From UBA2882 sp964619485 (GTDB taxonomy: Bacteria; Bacillota; Clostridia; Lachnospirales; Lachnospiraceae): DNA of 64,000 bases. Shown here piece by piece: positions 33,338 to 42,183 of this stretch. Both the position numbers and the translations under genes were made by a program. The notes under the pieces were generated by a model. It did not search any database and was not told where the DNA came from. It was given only the letters and a program-made list of their open reading frames with translations. The stretch covers positions 1 through 64,000 of the forward strand of contig CAZUCI010000005.1 in NCBI GenBank assembly GCA_964619485.1, given 5' to 3'. Numbering within the stretch: the first letter of the stretch is position 1; each line of letters starts with the position of its first letter.

Positions 33338-34177
33338 TCATCCTCCTAACACAACCAGCCGTCTGGTCACCCTTCGCCAGATCAGACTTCCAAGTCCGTA
33401 CAAAGCAGCAATCCATATCAGCTGTCTGCCCAACACAAAAAGCAGCTCCTGTCCACTGTACTTTCCAAGATAAATCATCACAGGTGTATATACCATCGAG
33501 GAAAACGGCAGAAATTCAAACACTTTCTGCACCGCCTCCGGGAAGAAGGACAACGGAATCAGCTGACCTGTCAGGAACGCTAAAAAAGCCGCTTTTGCCA
33601 TAGAGAGTCCAAATATATAGGTTGTAAAAAAGGCTATCATTCCAAAACAGAAATCAAACAGAACATACAAAAGGAAGCTAAACAACATACTGCAAAGATA
33701 TAACAGCACCGTCAAAGGCGAGGGCAATTCCCCCTTCATAACCGCAACACGATACACCTCCACTCCTGTCCAAACCAGTACACTCGGGACAAAGAAACGA
33801 TAAATACTTGTCCCAAGTGCCTGAAAAATCAGGCTTGTGCGATAGTCTATCGGCTTAATCAGATTCATGGCCACGGTTCCTTTTACCACATCTTCACTGA
33901 CGTTTTCTGAAATTCCAACCATAATTAAGGTGCTGGTCACGTAACTCATAAATACATACACAACCATTTCATCCCAGCTCATACCCCCAAGGATTGCATT
34001 TTGTGCACTCCCATAAATTGCTTTCCAAAGAAAGAAATTAATAAAGGAGCTGAAGGTGGTGCAGAAAACAAAAAGATAAAATGCACCCTTATATGCCATA
34101 TTCCTCTTTATTTCATTGGAAGTAAATGGAAGATAAATTTTCAGTTTTTTTCTTACACCTGCTGTCTTTCCCCTCAT
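33338..34177 (-). CDS. ABC-2 family permease (COG4587-like)
   Basis: A membrane protein of 279 residues with six predicted spans and the segment GTVAMNLIKPIDYRTSLI, which parallels the RPMN segment of the second permease. The start ATGA overlaps the stop of the ATPase gene by 4 bases. The two permeases probably form a heterodimer. Confidence 0.85.
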   Translation of the reverse strand: MRGKTAGVRKKLKIYLPFTSNEIKRNMAYKGAFYLFVFCTTFSSFINFFLWKAIYGSAQNAILGGMSWDEMVVYVFMSYVTSTLIMVGISENVSEDVVKGTVAMNLIKPIDYRTSLIFQALGTSIYRFFVPSVLVWTGVEVYRVAVMKGELPSPLTVLLYLCSMLFSFLLYVLFDFCFGMIAFFTTYIFGLSMAKAAFLAFLTGQLIPLSFFPEAVQKVFEFLPFSSMVYTPVMIYLGKYSGQELLFVLGRQLIWIAALYGLGSLIWRRVTRRLVVLGG

Positions 34178-35199
34178 TGATTTAACCCCGCTTTTACACC
34201 ATGATTATAAATTTCCTTCACAATCTGTGATAATTCCGTCTCCTGAATCTGAATGTCCTTCACATCTGTCACTGCCATAACCGCCGCAATGATTTCAGAC
34301 ACCTGGATTTCGCTTTTTAAAAATGAAACCGTAATTATTTTCTTTTCTTCATCCACATTTGCTTCCAGATGCATTACTCTTTCGCCCAATGCTTCTTTCC
34401 AGTCAATGGCTGCCGCCGCCTTAACAGAACGTACCTCCATGGAAACCTTTTTATGATTTCCGTAGGAATCCTTCAGGTCTGCCAGGCTGCCGTCATAAAT
34501 CTTTTTTCCCTCATCGATGATGATAATACGGCTGCACAATTCCTCTATGTCTCCTATGTCGTGTGTGGTCAGAATGACGGTGGTATGAAATTTCTCATTG
34601 ATTTCCCTGATGGCTTCCCTGATTTTGTCCTTTACCACCAGATCCAGGCCAATGGTCGGTTCATCTAAATAGAGAACCCTGGGATTATGTAAAAGTGCCG
34701 CGCCAAGATCTGCACGCATTCTCTGTCCCAGAGAAAGTGTACGGACCGGTCGGTCAAAAAAGCTCTCCAAATCAAGAACCTTATTTAAAAATTTCATCCG
34801 CTCCTGATACTCGTCATCTGAAACATCATAGATTTCCTTCAAAATAGTAAACGACTCAGAGAGCGGCAGATCCCACCAAAGCTGCGTTCGCTGTCCAAAA
34901 ACGACACCTATATTCTGTGCATTTTTCATACGCTCCCTGCATGGATTGATTCCTCCAATAAGGCAGCTTCCACTGGTGGGATTTAAAATTCCTGTCATCA
35001 TCTTGATGGTCGTAGATTTCCCGGCTCCATTACTCCCAATATATCCAACTATCTCTCCTTCTTTTATGGAAAAAGAAATATCATCCACGGCTACCTTTCT
35101 TACTTTTTCATGGCTAAAAAGACCTCTGACCGCGCCCTTTAATCCTGGATATTTTTTATCTGAAACAAATTCCTTGGTAATATATTTGACTTCTATCAT
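34174..35199 (-). CDS. ABC transporter ATPase (COG4586-like)
   Basis: A protein of 341 residues from MIEVKYITKEF (35199, after GGGGAATACC); a longer in-frame version is unlikely. It shows Walker A GSNGAGKST, the QRTQLWWDLP motif after the Q-loop that is characteristic of this subfamily, signature LSLGQRMRADLGAALLHNP and Walker B VLYLDEPTIGLD. A C-terminal regulatory domain (about 240-341) extends beyond the ATPase core. First gene of the exporter operon. Confidence 0.92.
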   Translation of the reverse strand: MIEVKYITKEFVSDKKYPGLKGAVRGLFSHEKVRKVAVDDISFSIKEGEIVGYIGSNGAGKSTTIKMMTGILNPTSGSCLIGGINPCRERMKNAQNIGVVFGQRTQLWWDLPLSESFTILKEIYDVSDDEYQERMKFLNKVLDLESFFDRPVRTLSLGQRMRADLGAALLHNPRVLYLDEPTIGLDLVVKDKIREAIREINEKFHTTVILTTHDIGDIEELCSRIIIIDEGKKIYDGSLADLKDSYGNHKKVSMEVRSVKAAAAIDWKEALGERVMHLEANVDEEKKIITVSFLKSEIQVSEIIAAVMAVTDVKDIQIQETELSQIVKEIYNHGVKAGLNQ

Positions 35200-35247
35200 T
35201 GGTATTCCCCTACTCGTATATATAAGCAAATTTCCATTTACGCACAT

Positions 35248-35286
35248 AAAAATGACTTCCTATTCTTCTTATAGGAAGCCATTTTC
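35248..35286 (-). terminator. Terminator after the aldose epimerase gene
   Basis: The stem AAAATG-CTTCCTAT/ATAGGAAG-CATTTT, with one mismatch, is followed by TTTTAT on the minus strand. It separates the epimerase gene from the ABC exporter operon. Confidence 0.75.
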
Positions 35287-35324
35287 ATACTGTCTAATAC
35301 AATTAGACCATCTTTCACTACAAT

Positions 35325-36194
35325 TCAATCAAATATCATCTCATATCCTGCTTCAAACACTTTTTTCCCAGCCAGACAGTTGGTATAATCCCGCTCTGCA
35401 AGCTCGCCATCAAAATCGGTTGCATCACATCTTCCATACCATGGTTCGATACAGAGGAACGGAGCCTTTTTGCCTTCCGGTGACCAGATTGCAAATAAAG
35501 GAGCATCGAATTTCACCGTGACATATGCTTTCCCCTCTGGATCAAAAATAGAAACCTCATCCGTCTGTTTCCCTTCTACCATAATGGTGCATCTGTCAAA
35601 AAATTCCGGTGTAATCTCAACCTTACCGTTCTGTGGTGTCAGAACCAGGTCTTCATCCATCACAGCCAATCCGGTATCCAGAGTATTTCCATGATGATGG
35701 ATTTCTTTTGCTTTCCCGAAACCAAGTGCATAGCCTGACTTATCCTCCGGAATTAAAAATGCCGGATGGGCTCCAATGGAAAAATACAGCTTTTTCTCAT
35801 CTGGATTTGTTACCTTCCACATGACTTCCACCTTATTGTCCGTCAATCTATACCCAATATTTAAAATAAAGGCAAAAGGATATTTACTCATGGTGTCCTC
35901 ATTTGATTTCAATTCGAACCAGACAGTATCCTCCGTCTGAGAAATCAAGGTTTGCTCCATATCTCTGGCAAACCCATGCTGTCCCATTGGATAAGCCTTC
36001 CCGTCAAGCTTGTATTCTTTATTTTTCAGACTTCCTACAAATGGAAAAAGCACCGGTGAGGTTCTTCCCCAGTATTTTTTATCTGCATACCACATATAAT
36101 CCCTGTTATCCGCTTTTCTTCTTACAACCTTAAGTTCTGCTCCAAAGGATTCCACTTCTATGTGAAGCGTATCGTTTTCTAATGTATAAACCAT
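35325..36194 (-). CDS. Aldose 1-epimerase family protein
   Basis: A protein of 289 residues of the galactose-mutarotase fold (LacX-like branch), expected to interconvert sugar anomers in the cytoplasm. Features include the N-terminal ELKVVRRKADNRDYMWYAD, SPVLFPFVGSLKN (substrate-site region) with the following MGQHGFARD, and FSIGAHPAF with its conserved His. CLCIEPW-like residues (FLCIEPWYG) lie near the C-terminus. The exact sugar is unknown. It is a single gene with AGAAAGGCGG upstream. Confidence 0.9.
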   Translation of the reverse strand: MVYTLENDTLHIEVESFGAELKVVRRKADNRDYMWYADKKYWGRTSPVLFPFVGSLKNKEYKLDGKAYPMGQHGFARDMEQTLISQTEDTVWFELKSNEDTMSKYPFAFILNIGYRLTDNKVEVMWKVTNPDEKKLYFSIGAHPAFLIPEDKSGYALGFGKAKEIHHHGNTLDTGLAVMDEDLVLTPQNGKVEITPEFFDRCTIMVEGKQTDEVSIFDPEGKAYVTVKFDAPLFAIWSPEGKKAPFLCIEPWYGRCDATDFDGELAERDYTNCLAGKKVFEAGYEMIFD

Positions 36195-36216
36195 GCTGTT
36201 CCGCCTTTCTACTTTT

Positions 36217-36801
36217 CTATAAATTATAGGTTATATCCTTTATCCTTGTAAAAATATATTTTACATCCTGATTGTAAAATAATTTCTGTAAATTAACATT
36301 TAATTCGCTTTTATTTTCAGACTCCATAATCATACACGCAATAAGTTTGATTTCTTGTTCTGATAAATTATACTGTTTTTTCTTATCATTTATCAATCTA
36401 GCTTTAATAAGTTTAATTAAATCATCTTTCTTTTTTTGATTACTTTCTGCAATATTAGGAAAAAGGTTAATATTTATTCCCTTCTGATTCTGTCTTTGAA
36501 TAAACCCCTTATATCCCTGATCTTTTGAAATAATAAAGTAGTCTGCTCTCGTATCCATTCTTGTTACCTGCTCAGCCTCCTCCATCAGCTTTCGATCCAA
36601 AAGATTTGGAGCAACTTCATATATTTTCGTATACTTCATTTGAGCTGGAGATTCTGTAATACGTCTGTGTAGTCCGAAAGACATTCGACTGTGTTTTTCG
36701 CTATAAAAAAACCAGACGCAATCTTGTCCTGTTAACTTCGTTAACCCATCTAATCCCGAGACATCCACGTTCTCATAATCAATAAAAAAAATTCTCTTCA
36801 C
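36217..36801 (-). CDS. PIN/NYN-like domain protein
   Basis: A protein of 194 residues starting at a GTG with GGGGGAG upstream. The FFIDYENVDVSGLDGL opening places an aspartate (D8) at the end of strand 1. ADYFIISKDQGYKGFI supplies further acidic residues, as in PIN/NYN ribonuclease folds. The C-terminal 60 residues are helical and lysine-rich (KKKDDLIKLIKARL). Such proteins cleave RNA, often in stress or defence settings; no partner gene is adjacent. It looks more AT-rich than its neighbours, which may indicate acquisition. Confidence 0.7.
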   Translation of the reverse strand: MKRIFFIDYENVDVSGLDGLTKLTGQDCVWFFYSEKHSRMSFGLHRRITESPAQMKYTKIYEVAPNLLDRKLMEEAEQVTRMDTRADYFIISKDQGYKGFIQRQNQKGININLFPNIAESNQKKKDDLIKLIKARLINDKKKQYNLSEQEIKLIACMIMESENKSELNVNLQKLFYNQDVKYIFTRIKDITYNL

Positions 36802-36920
36802 CTTTTTCTCCCCCTTTTTTCACTGCATTTCGTCTTCTTCTGATTATCATATAATAGGAGTCTACTTTTTGCAAGAAAACTCACGTAATAATCTTCACAT
36901 ACGAATCTTTTACTTTTTTC

Positions 36921-36949
36921 TTGCCATCAGCTGACAGGATTGTTATGAT
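36921..36949 (+). promoter_or_regulatory. Promoter of the PurF-like gene
   Basis: TTGCCA (36921-36926) and TATGAT (36944-36949) are separated by 17 bases, about 75 bases upstream of the start codon. The remaining leader shows no clear purine-riboswitch core. Confidence 0.6.
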
Positions 36950-37026
36950 AAATATGTTTGTATATATTCAAAAACATTTTTGCGAAGTAAATCGCAGCTT
37001 TAAATTAAAACAAGGGAGAGAAACAA

Positions 37027-38448
37027 ATGGGTGGATTTTTTGGTGTCGCATCAAAAGAAGATTGTGTCTTTGATTTATTTTTTGGAACGGATTATCACTC
37101 GCATCTTGGCACAAGACGTGGTGGTATGGTTGTTTATGATGAGAAGAAGGGGTTTGACCGCTCCATTCACAATATAGAGAATGCTCCTTTCCGTACTAAA
37201 TTTGATAAAGATATGCAGGAAATGCATGGGAATCTTGGGATTGGCTGTATTTCCGATTACGAGCCTCAGCCATTGCTGGTTCGTTCCCATCACGGAACCT
37301 ATGCAATTACAACGGTCAGTAAAATAAACAATGCGGAAGAAATCGCAGAGCAGATTTTCAGCAGCGGAAACTCTCATTTCATGGAAATGAGCAGTGGTGA
37401 AATCAATCCAACCGAGTTAGTAGCTGCCATTATCAATCAAAAAGAAAATCTGATTGATGGTATTCACTATGCACTGGAGCTCATTGAGGGTTCTCTTTCC
37501 TTAATGCTTCTGACACCAAAGGGACTTTATGCCGCCAGAGATAAATATGGTCGTACCCCGGTTGTTTTGGGGAAAAAGGACGACGCCTGCTGCGTTACCT
37601 TTGAAGATTTTGCATACCGCAATTTAGGCTATCAGGATTACAAAGAATTAGGTCCTGGCGAAATTGACGTTGTTACTGCTGACGGTGCCAAGGTATTACT
37701 TGCTCCCGGCAAGGATATGAAAATTTGTACGTTCCTCTGGGTTTACTACGGATATCCATCCAGTTCCTACGAAGGAATCAGTGTGGAAAAGATGCGTTAT
37801 AATTGCGGAGAGCGTATGGCAAAGCGTGATAACGTAAAGCCTGATATTGTTGCCGGTGTTCCCGATTCCGGAACCGCACATGCAGTCGGATACGCCAATG
37901 CTTCCGGCATTCCATTCTCCAGACCATTTATTAAATATACACCAACCTGGCCCCGTTCCTTTATGCCTACTATTCAGAGTAAGCGAAACCTGATTGCCAA
38001 GATGAAGCTGATTGCTGTTCATGATTTGATCAAAGATAAGAGTCTATTATTGATTGATGATTCTATTGTTCGCGGAACACAGCTGCGTGAAACTACAGAA
38101 TTTTTATATCAGAGTGGTGCCAAGGAAGTTCATATTCGTCCAGCCTGCCCACCATTGATCTATGGCTGTAAATACCTGAACTTCTCCCGCTCCAATTCTG
38201 AGATGGATTTGATTACCCGACGTGTTATCGCCAAACTGGAGGGTGTGGAAGACGGGCTGAATATTCCTGATGAAATCTTACAGGAGTACACCAATCCGGA
38301 ATCTGAAAAGTACAATCAGATGGTCGAAGAAATCCGTAAGGAATTGAAATTTACTTCTCTCCGCTTCAACCGCCTTGATGATATGCTAGACGCCGTTGGA
38401 ATTGAGCCTTGCAAGCTCTGCACCTACTGCTGGGATGGAAAAGAATAG
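37027..38448 (+). CDS. Amidophosphoribosyltransferase-like protein lacking the catalytic cysteine
   Basis: A PurF homologue of 473 residues. The phosphoribosyltransferase half is intact, with PRPP motif LLIDDSIVRGTQLRE and PDSGTAHAVGYA. Cysteines near the end (CKLCTYC) match the Fe-S type of Bacillus PurF. The N-terminal glutaminase half starts MGGFFGV where active PurF has Met-Cys-Gly-Ile, so the nucleophilic cysteine is replaced by glycine; TRRGGM replaces the usual HRGQ-type motif. It probably cannot hydrolyse glutamine by the normal route and may use ammonia or have another role. GGGAGAGAAAC precedes the start. Not adjacent to other pur genes. Confidence 0.85.
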   Translation: MGGFFGVASKEDCVFDLFFGTDYHSHLGTRRGGMVVYDEKKGFDRSIHNIENAPFRTKFDKDMQEMHGNLGIGCISDYEPQPLLVRSHHGTYAITTVSKINNAEEIAEQIFSSGNSHFMEMSSGEINPTELVAAIINQKENLIDGIHYALELIEGSLSLMLLTPKGLYAARDKYGRTPVVLGKKDDACCVTFEDFAYRNLGYQDYKELGPGEIDVVTADGAKVLLAPGKDMKICTFLWVYYGYPSSSYEGISVEKMRYNCGERMAKRDNVKPDIVAGVPDSGTAHAVGYANASGIPFSRPFIKYTPTWPRSFMPTIQSKRNLIAKMKLIAVHDLIKDKSLLLIDDSIVRGTQLRETTEFLYQSGAKEVHIRPACPPLIYGCKYLNFSRSNSEMDLITRRVIAKLEGVEDGLNIPDEILQEYTNPESEKYNQMVEEIRKELKFTSLRFNRLDDMLDAVGIEPCKLCTYCWDGKE

Positions 38449-38597
38449 AAATTAATCAAGGGAATGAAAGGCTGTGAAGCTTATTACATCATTGCAAAAA
38501 TCCTTTTTGGGCGTCAGGGCTGCGAAGTCTGATATACGTCCAAAATGGGTGACATAAGTTGTTTACATAATTGAAAATAGATGATTTGTTCATCGTT

Positions 38598-38653
38598 ATT
38601 GGACGCCAGGAGACATTGCATGCTTCTGGCGTCCAATATTTCTCTTATTTTTT
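38598..38653 (+). terminator. Strong hairpin with T-rich tail after the PurF-like gene
   Basis: The perfect 12-bp arms ATTGGACGCCAG/CTGGCGTCCAAT have a 16-base loop and are followed by TTATTTTTTT. It lies 150 bases beyond the PurF-like stop and is the first terminator-like structure there. It could equally be part of the inverted-repeat-bounded segment. Confidence 0.6.
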
Positions 38654-38940
38654 TCTGTAGGAATAGCATGGAAGCACTCTACGTCCAAACGGTTTACATA
38701 ACGCCAATTTGTATTTGCTAATTGAAGGAGGATGGTTAGGTAATTGAAATTTGACCTGGGAAAGATTACTTATATTTTAGATGGAAAAATTAATTTGTTG
38801 AAATTTGACAGAAAGTGAATTGATTAATTGAGATTTTGCCAGGAGGAGAAATGATAATAACGGTTGGACGGGGAGCCTTTTCAATTTTCATGTAGTTTTT
38901 TCATGTATTTATTTTTCACTTAGCTGATTTTCATGTCGTT

Positions 38941-39186
38941 TTCGATATAGACATCAAAAATTCCTATATCGAAAGATAATCAAAAAAAATGGTTAACATA
39001 AGTAAATTATGTAAACTAATTTTCGATATACGCATTAACTTTTTCTATATCGAGGAAAATCTCAGAAAAACTTTCGATATAGAGTTTTTCATTTTGCATA
39101 TCGAAACAATTGCATTATGTAAACCGATAATGCGATTCCGCTGCAAGAAATCTTTCGATATAGAAAAAAATTTCTGCTATATCGAA
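38941..39186. repeat. Array of four 33-bp hairpins, locus 2
   Basis: Units at 38941-38973, 39022-39054, 39073-39105 and 39154-39186 each have 10-base arms (TTCGATATAG or TTCGATATAC, and CTATATCGAA or near variants) around a 13-base loop. Start-to-start spacing is 81, 51 and 81, matching locus 1 (81, 51, 80). The first spacer holds the inverted pair GTTAACATAA/TTATGTAAAC and the third a single TTATGTAAAC. Loop sequences differ between units while arm sequence and length are kept, which argues for selection on the paired arms. Confidence 0.9.
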
Positions 39187-39252
39187 AATCTTGAAAAACT
39201 CCACTGGAAATAGGAAGTATTTCCAATTAGAACATCTTAAATAACTAAAACA

Positions 39253-39395
39253 GGCTGCGAAGCTTTCACTTTTTCATGAGAGTGCTTATTGTCACCACCG
39301 GTACGTAATGTGCGGTTCTTTCGCGCATTACATACCGGTGTAAGTGACATGCAGTGCGAACATGCCCTCATGAAAACGTTGTAAGCTTCACAGCC
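39253..39395. repeat. Long imperfect hairpin (143 bases)
   Basis: Nested arms pair in order: GGCTGCGAAGCTT with AAGCTTCACAGCC (one mismatch), TTTTCATGAG with CTCATGAAAA, GTCAC with GTGAC, and CACCGGTA-GTAATG-GCG with CGC-CATTAC-TACCGGTG. The outermost right arm coincides with the right 19-bp inverted repeat. No ORF lies within it. It could be a transposon end structure, a non-coding RNA or a convergent-gene terminator. Confidence 0.7.
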
Positions 39396-39472
39396 TTTCA
39401 TCTTCCTGCTGAATTTTTATTTGCCCAACTTATAATTCAACTAAATCACAAGTTTTCCAATCCACAACCCTT

Positions 39473-40459
39473 TTACAGTAAATGGGCTCTCAGCTCTTCC
39501 CCGCTCTTTGGAGAAAGGTATGCCGGTGCAACATCAAATACGGTCTTACATCCGCTCTGTCCCTCTTTATTCATGCGGAATACTGCTCTTGCAAAGGCAA
39601 TAATAACAGAACCTGTAAACTCCGGATTGGAGTCAAGGGTAAGCTTATATTCAACTACATGCTTATGCTCCTTTTCCATTCCTGTTACTCCTGTACGAAT
39701 GACACATCCACCATGAGGAAGTCCACTGTGGTCTCGTTCCATCTCTTCTTTGGAGATAAAATGAACGGTGGTATCATAGTCTGAGAAATAATTTGGCATA
39801 GTCTTGATTTCATTTTCTATCTTTGCAAGGTCAGCGCCCTCCTTGGCAACGACAAAACACTCTCTTGTATGCTTCTGTCTGGTTGTAAGCTCCGGGTTTT
39901 CTCCGCGTCTAACTTCATCCATGGCTTCCTCTACAGGAATTGTATACTGTCTGCAGTCTGCGACTCCTTCAATACGGCGAACTGCATCGGAATGTCCCTG
40001 ACTGACACCTTTCCCCCAGAACGTATAATCCTTTCCCTCTGGAAGAACACAGTTAGCATACAGACGATTTAAAGAAAACATACCCGGGTCCCATCCACAG
40101 GAAATGATTCCAACCTTTCCACCCTTCTTTGCTGCTGCATCAACTGCTGCAAAATGCTCAGGAATTCTTGCATGGGTATCAAAGCTGTCTACTACATTAA
40201 ACATTTCTGCATAAACAGGTGTCTGTTTTGGAAGATCAGTTGCACTTCCTCCACAGAGAATCAGGACATCAATTTTATCTTTCATATTGCTGATTTCATC
40301 TGCATGTAATACCTGAACACCTTTTGTGCGTACACTAACACTTTCCGGGCTTCTGCGTGTAAACACTGCAGCAAGCTCCATATCTTCGTTCTGGGCAATG
40401 GCACTTTCCACACCGCGTCCCAGATTTCCATAGCCTAAAATACCGATTTTAATGGACAT
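39473..40459 (-). CDS. ddh: meso-Diaminopimelate dehydrogenase
   Basis: Converts tetrahydrodipicolinate, ammonia and NADPH directly to meso-diaminopimelate for peptidoglycan and lysine. It has 328 residues from the ATG at 40459, after GAGGAGAAG; an upstream in-frame start is less likely. The Rossmann motif IGILGYGNLGRGVE is at the N-terminus. CGGSATDLP, the substrate-site SCGWDPGMFSL and GKGVSQGHSDAVRRI are diagnostic. It is a single gene, convergent with the PurF-like gene across the repeat-rich region. Confidence 0.95.
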   Translation of the reverse strand: MSIKIGILGYGNLGRGVESAIAQNEDMELAAVFTRRSPESVSVRTKGVQVLHADEISNMKDKIDVLILCGGSATDLPKQTPVYAEMFNVVDSFDTHARIPEHFAAVDAAAKKGGKVGIISCGWDPGMFSLNRLYANCVLPEGKDYTFWGKGVSQGHSDAVRRIEGVADCRQYTIPVEEAMDEVRRGENPELTTRQKHTRECFVVAKEGADLAKIENEIKTMPNYFSDYDTTVHFISKEEMERDHSGLPHGGCVIRTGVTGMEKEHKHVVEYKLTLDSNPEFTGSVIIAFARAVFRMNKEGQSGCKTVFDVAPAYLSPKSGEELRAHLL

Positions 40460-40588
40460 TTTCTTCTCCTCTTTCTTTCCCGGAGCCTCCACTCCGTTTC
40501 CCTTAAATATTATACATGACTATCATACAACCAACTTTAAAAATCCACAAGAAAATCCACTACAAAACTGTACTGATTTTCCCAAATT

Positions 40589-41962
40589 CTATAAAGAAAT
40601 CCACCCCATCACATTTGCGATGGAACTAATCAGAATAATCAGCAAAAAGACTGGCGCAAAATATTTTATAAAAATATTGTACATCTTTTTGCGTCGAAAC
40701 CTGGAAGAAATCTCCACCTCATCTGCAATCCCTTTTAAGCCCACTACCCTCAAAATCAGAATACAGGTTGCAAGTGCCGCAATCGGCATCATCACAGAGT
40801 TTGTAATAAAATCAAAGAAATCCAAAATAGACATTCCAAATACGGTGACAAAATCAAGTGCATTAAATCCAAGTGCAGATGCGGAACCTAACACAAGCAT
40901 AATCACAGCCATGAGCAGGCTGCTCTTCAAGCGGCTCCATCCCAGCTGATCGCAGAACGTTGAAACGCCTGTTTCCATCAGAGAAATTGCACTGGTAAGG
41001 GCAGCAACAAGAACAAGAAGGAAAAAAGCAAGGCCTGCCACACCACCAAAATTCATACTGGCAAATACTTTAGGCATGGAAATAAACATCAAAGACGGAC
41101 CGGCCTGAAGTGTCACAGAATCTCCACCTGCAAAAGCAAATACCGCCGGTATTATCATAAGACCAGCCAAAACCGCAATCAGTGTGTCAAAAACCTCAAC
41201 CTGTCTGGTGGAATTTTCAATATCCACATCTTTTTTAATATAGGAACCATAGGTGTACAAAATTCCCATTGCAATGGAGAGCGAATAAAACATCTGCCCC
41301 ATAGCTGCAACAACAGTCATCCAGGAAAAGTCCTTCAAATTTGGAACAAGAAAGTACTTTACTCCAGCCATGGCGCCGGGTCTCGTCATGGAATAAACTG
41401 ATAACACAATTGCAAGCACGATCAGGAGTGGCATCATAACCTTCGAAACACGCTCTACTCCCTTTTGAACACCACCCAGAATAACAAGTACTACCATAAC
41501 AGTGAATACAACAAACCAAAGCTCCGAGCTGACAGCTGATGAAATAAAACCACTAAAATATTCATCGTTGGCAACCCCCTGCACATTTCCTCTTATATAT
41601 TCAAATAAATACTTGGTTACCCAGCCACCGATCACACAATAATAAGGAACAATCAGCATCGGGATGATGGCATTAATCCATCCACCCAGTTTAAGTGGGA
41701 GCTTGTCCCCAAACGCCGCAAAAGCGCCAACTGGACTTTTTCCTGTTTTTCTTCCTAGGGCTGTCTCCGAGATAATCAGTGTAAATCCGAAGGTAAGCAT
41801 TAAAATAAGGTAGACAAGCAAAAACATCGCTCCGCCATATTTTGCTGCCAGGTACGGGAATCTCCAGATATTTCCCAGCCCGACAGCCGAGCCTGCAACA
41901 GCAAGAACATACCCCAGTTTTCCTGAAAATTTATCACGATTGTCATTATGATTGTTATCCAT
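40589..41962 (-). CDS. Sodium-dependent NSS family transporter
   Basis: A neurotransmitter:sodium symporter family protein of 457 residues with about eleven or twelve spans. The sodium/substrate region in helix 1 is VAGSAVGLGNIWRFPY, the family hallmark. These proteins import amino acids or related amines with Na+; the exact substrate is unknown. GGAGAAGAAAAG precedes the start. It may be divergently controlled with the MATE gene to its right. Confidence 0.93.
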   Translation of the reverse strand: MDNNHNDNRDKFSGKLGYVLAVAGSAVGLGNIWRFPYLAAKYGGAMFLLVYLILMLTFGFTLIISETALGRKTGKSPVGAFAAFGDKLPLKLGGWINAIIPMLIVPYYCVIGGWVTKYLFEYIRGNVQGVANDEYFSGFISSAVSSELWFVVFTVMVVLVILGGVQKGVERVSKVMMPLLIVLAIVLSVYSMTRPGAMAGVKYFLVPNLKDFSWMTVVAAMGQMFYSLSIAMGILYTYGSYIKKDVDIENSTRQVEVFDTLIAVLAGLMIIPAVFAFAGGDSVTLQAGPSLMFISMPKVFASMNFGGVAGLAFFLLVLVAALTSAISLMETGVSTFCDQLGWSRLKSSLLMAVIMLVLGSASALGFNALDFVTVFGMSILDFFDFITNSVMMPIAALATCILILRVVGLKGIADEVEISSRFRRKKMYNIFIKYFAPVFLLIILISSIANVMGWISL

Positions 41963-42183
41963 CTTTTCTTCTCCAATTCTTTACATTACAATTGTCCTCT
42001 GTACAATAATCAGAACAAAGAACACTAAGCTAGAATACAATAAATATGCTGCTGTTGCAAGTTGTATACAATTATTTACAACGCTTTATTAATCACAATT
42101 TCACATACACCGGCTGGAAAAATAAAAAAAGAAAGCGTATAATCATATTTGCTTATCAGCAGAACATAAAAGAGGCGTAAATT

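Larger units (their letters stand above)
38464..39401. mobile_element. 938-bp segment bounded by 19-bp inverted repeats (MITE-like)
   Basis: Perfect inverted repeats, ATGAAAGGCTGTGAAGCTT at 38464-38482 and its complement at 39383-39401, bracket a segment with no plausible gene. Inside are a perfect 12-bp-stem hairpin (38598-38637), two ACGTCCAAA...TTTACATAA direct repeats (about 38536 and 38681), three AATTGAAATTTGAC-like repeats (about 38740-38845), the four-hairpin array (38941-39186) and a 143-base imperfect hairpin (39253-39395). No transposase and no clear target duplication are visible, so mobility is inference; it may instead be a structured RNA locus. Confidence 0.5.

Noticed and set aside
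38851..38895. 14-codon plus-strand ORF with AGGAGGAG upstream
   Set aside because: Very short, no hydrophobic or charged pattern, and inside the repeat-rich segment; the ribosome binding site match is probably chance.
39253..39395. Integron attC-like site
   Set aside because: The long hairpin lacks clear RYYYAAC and GTTRRRY core pairs at its ends, and no integrase or cassette gene is nearby.
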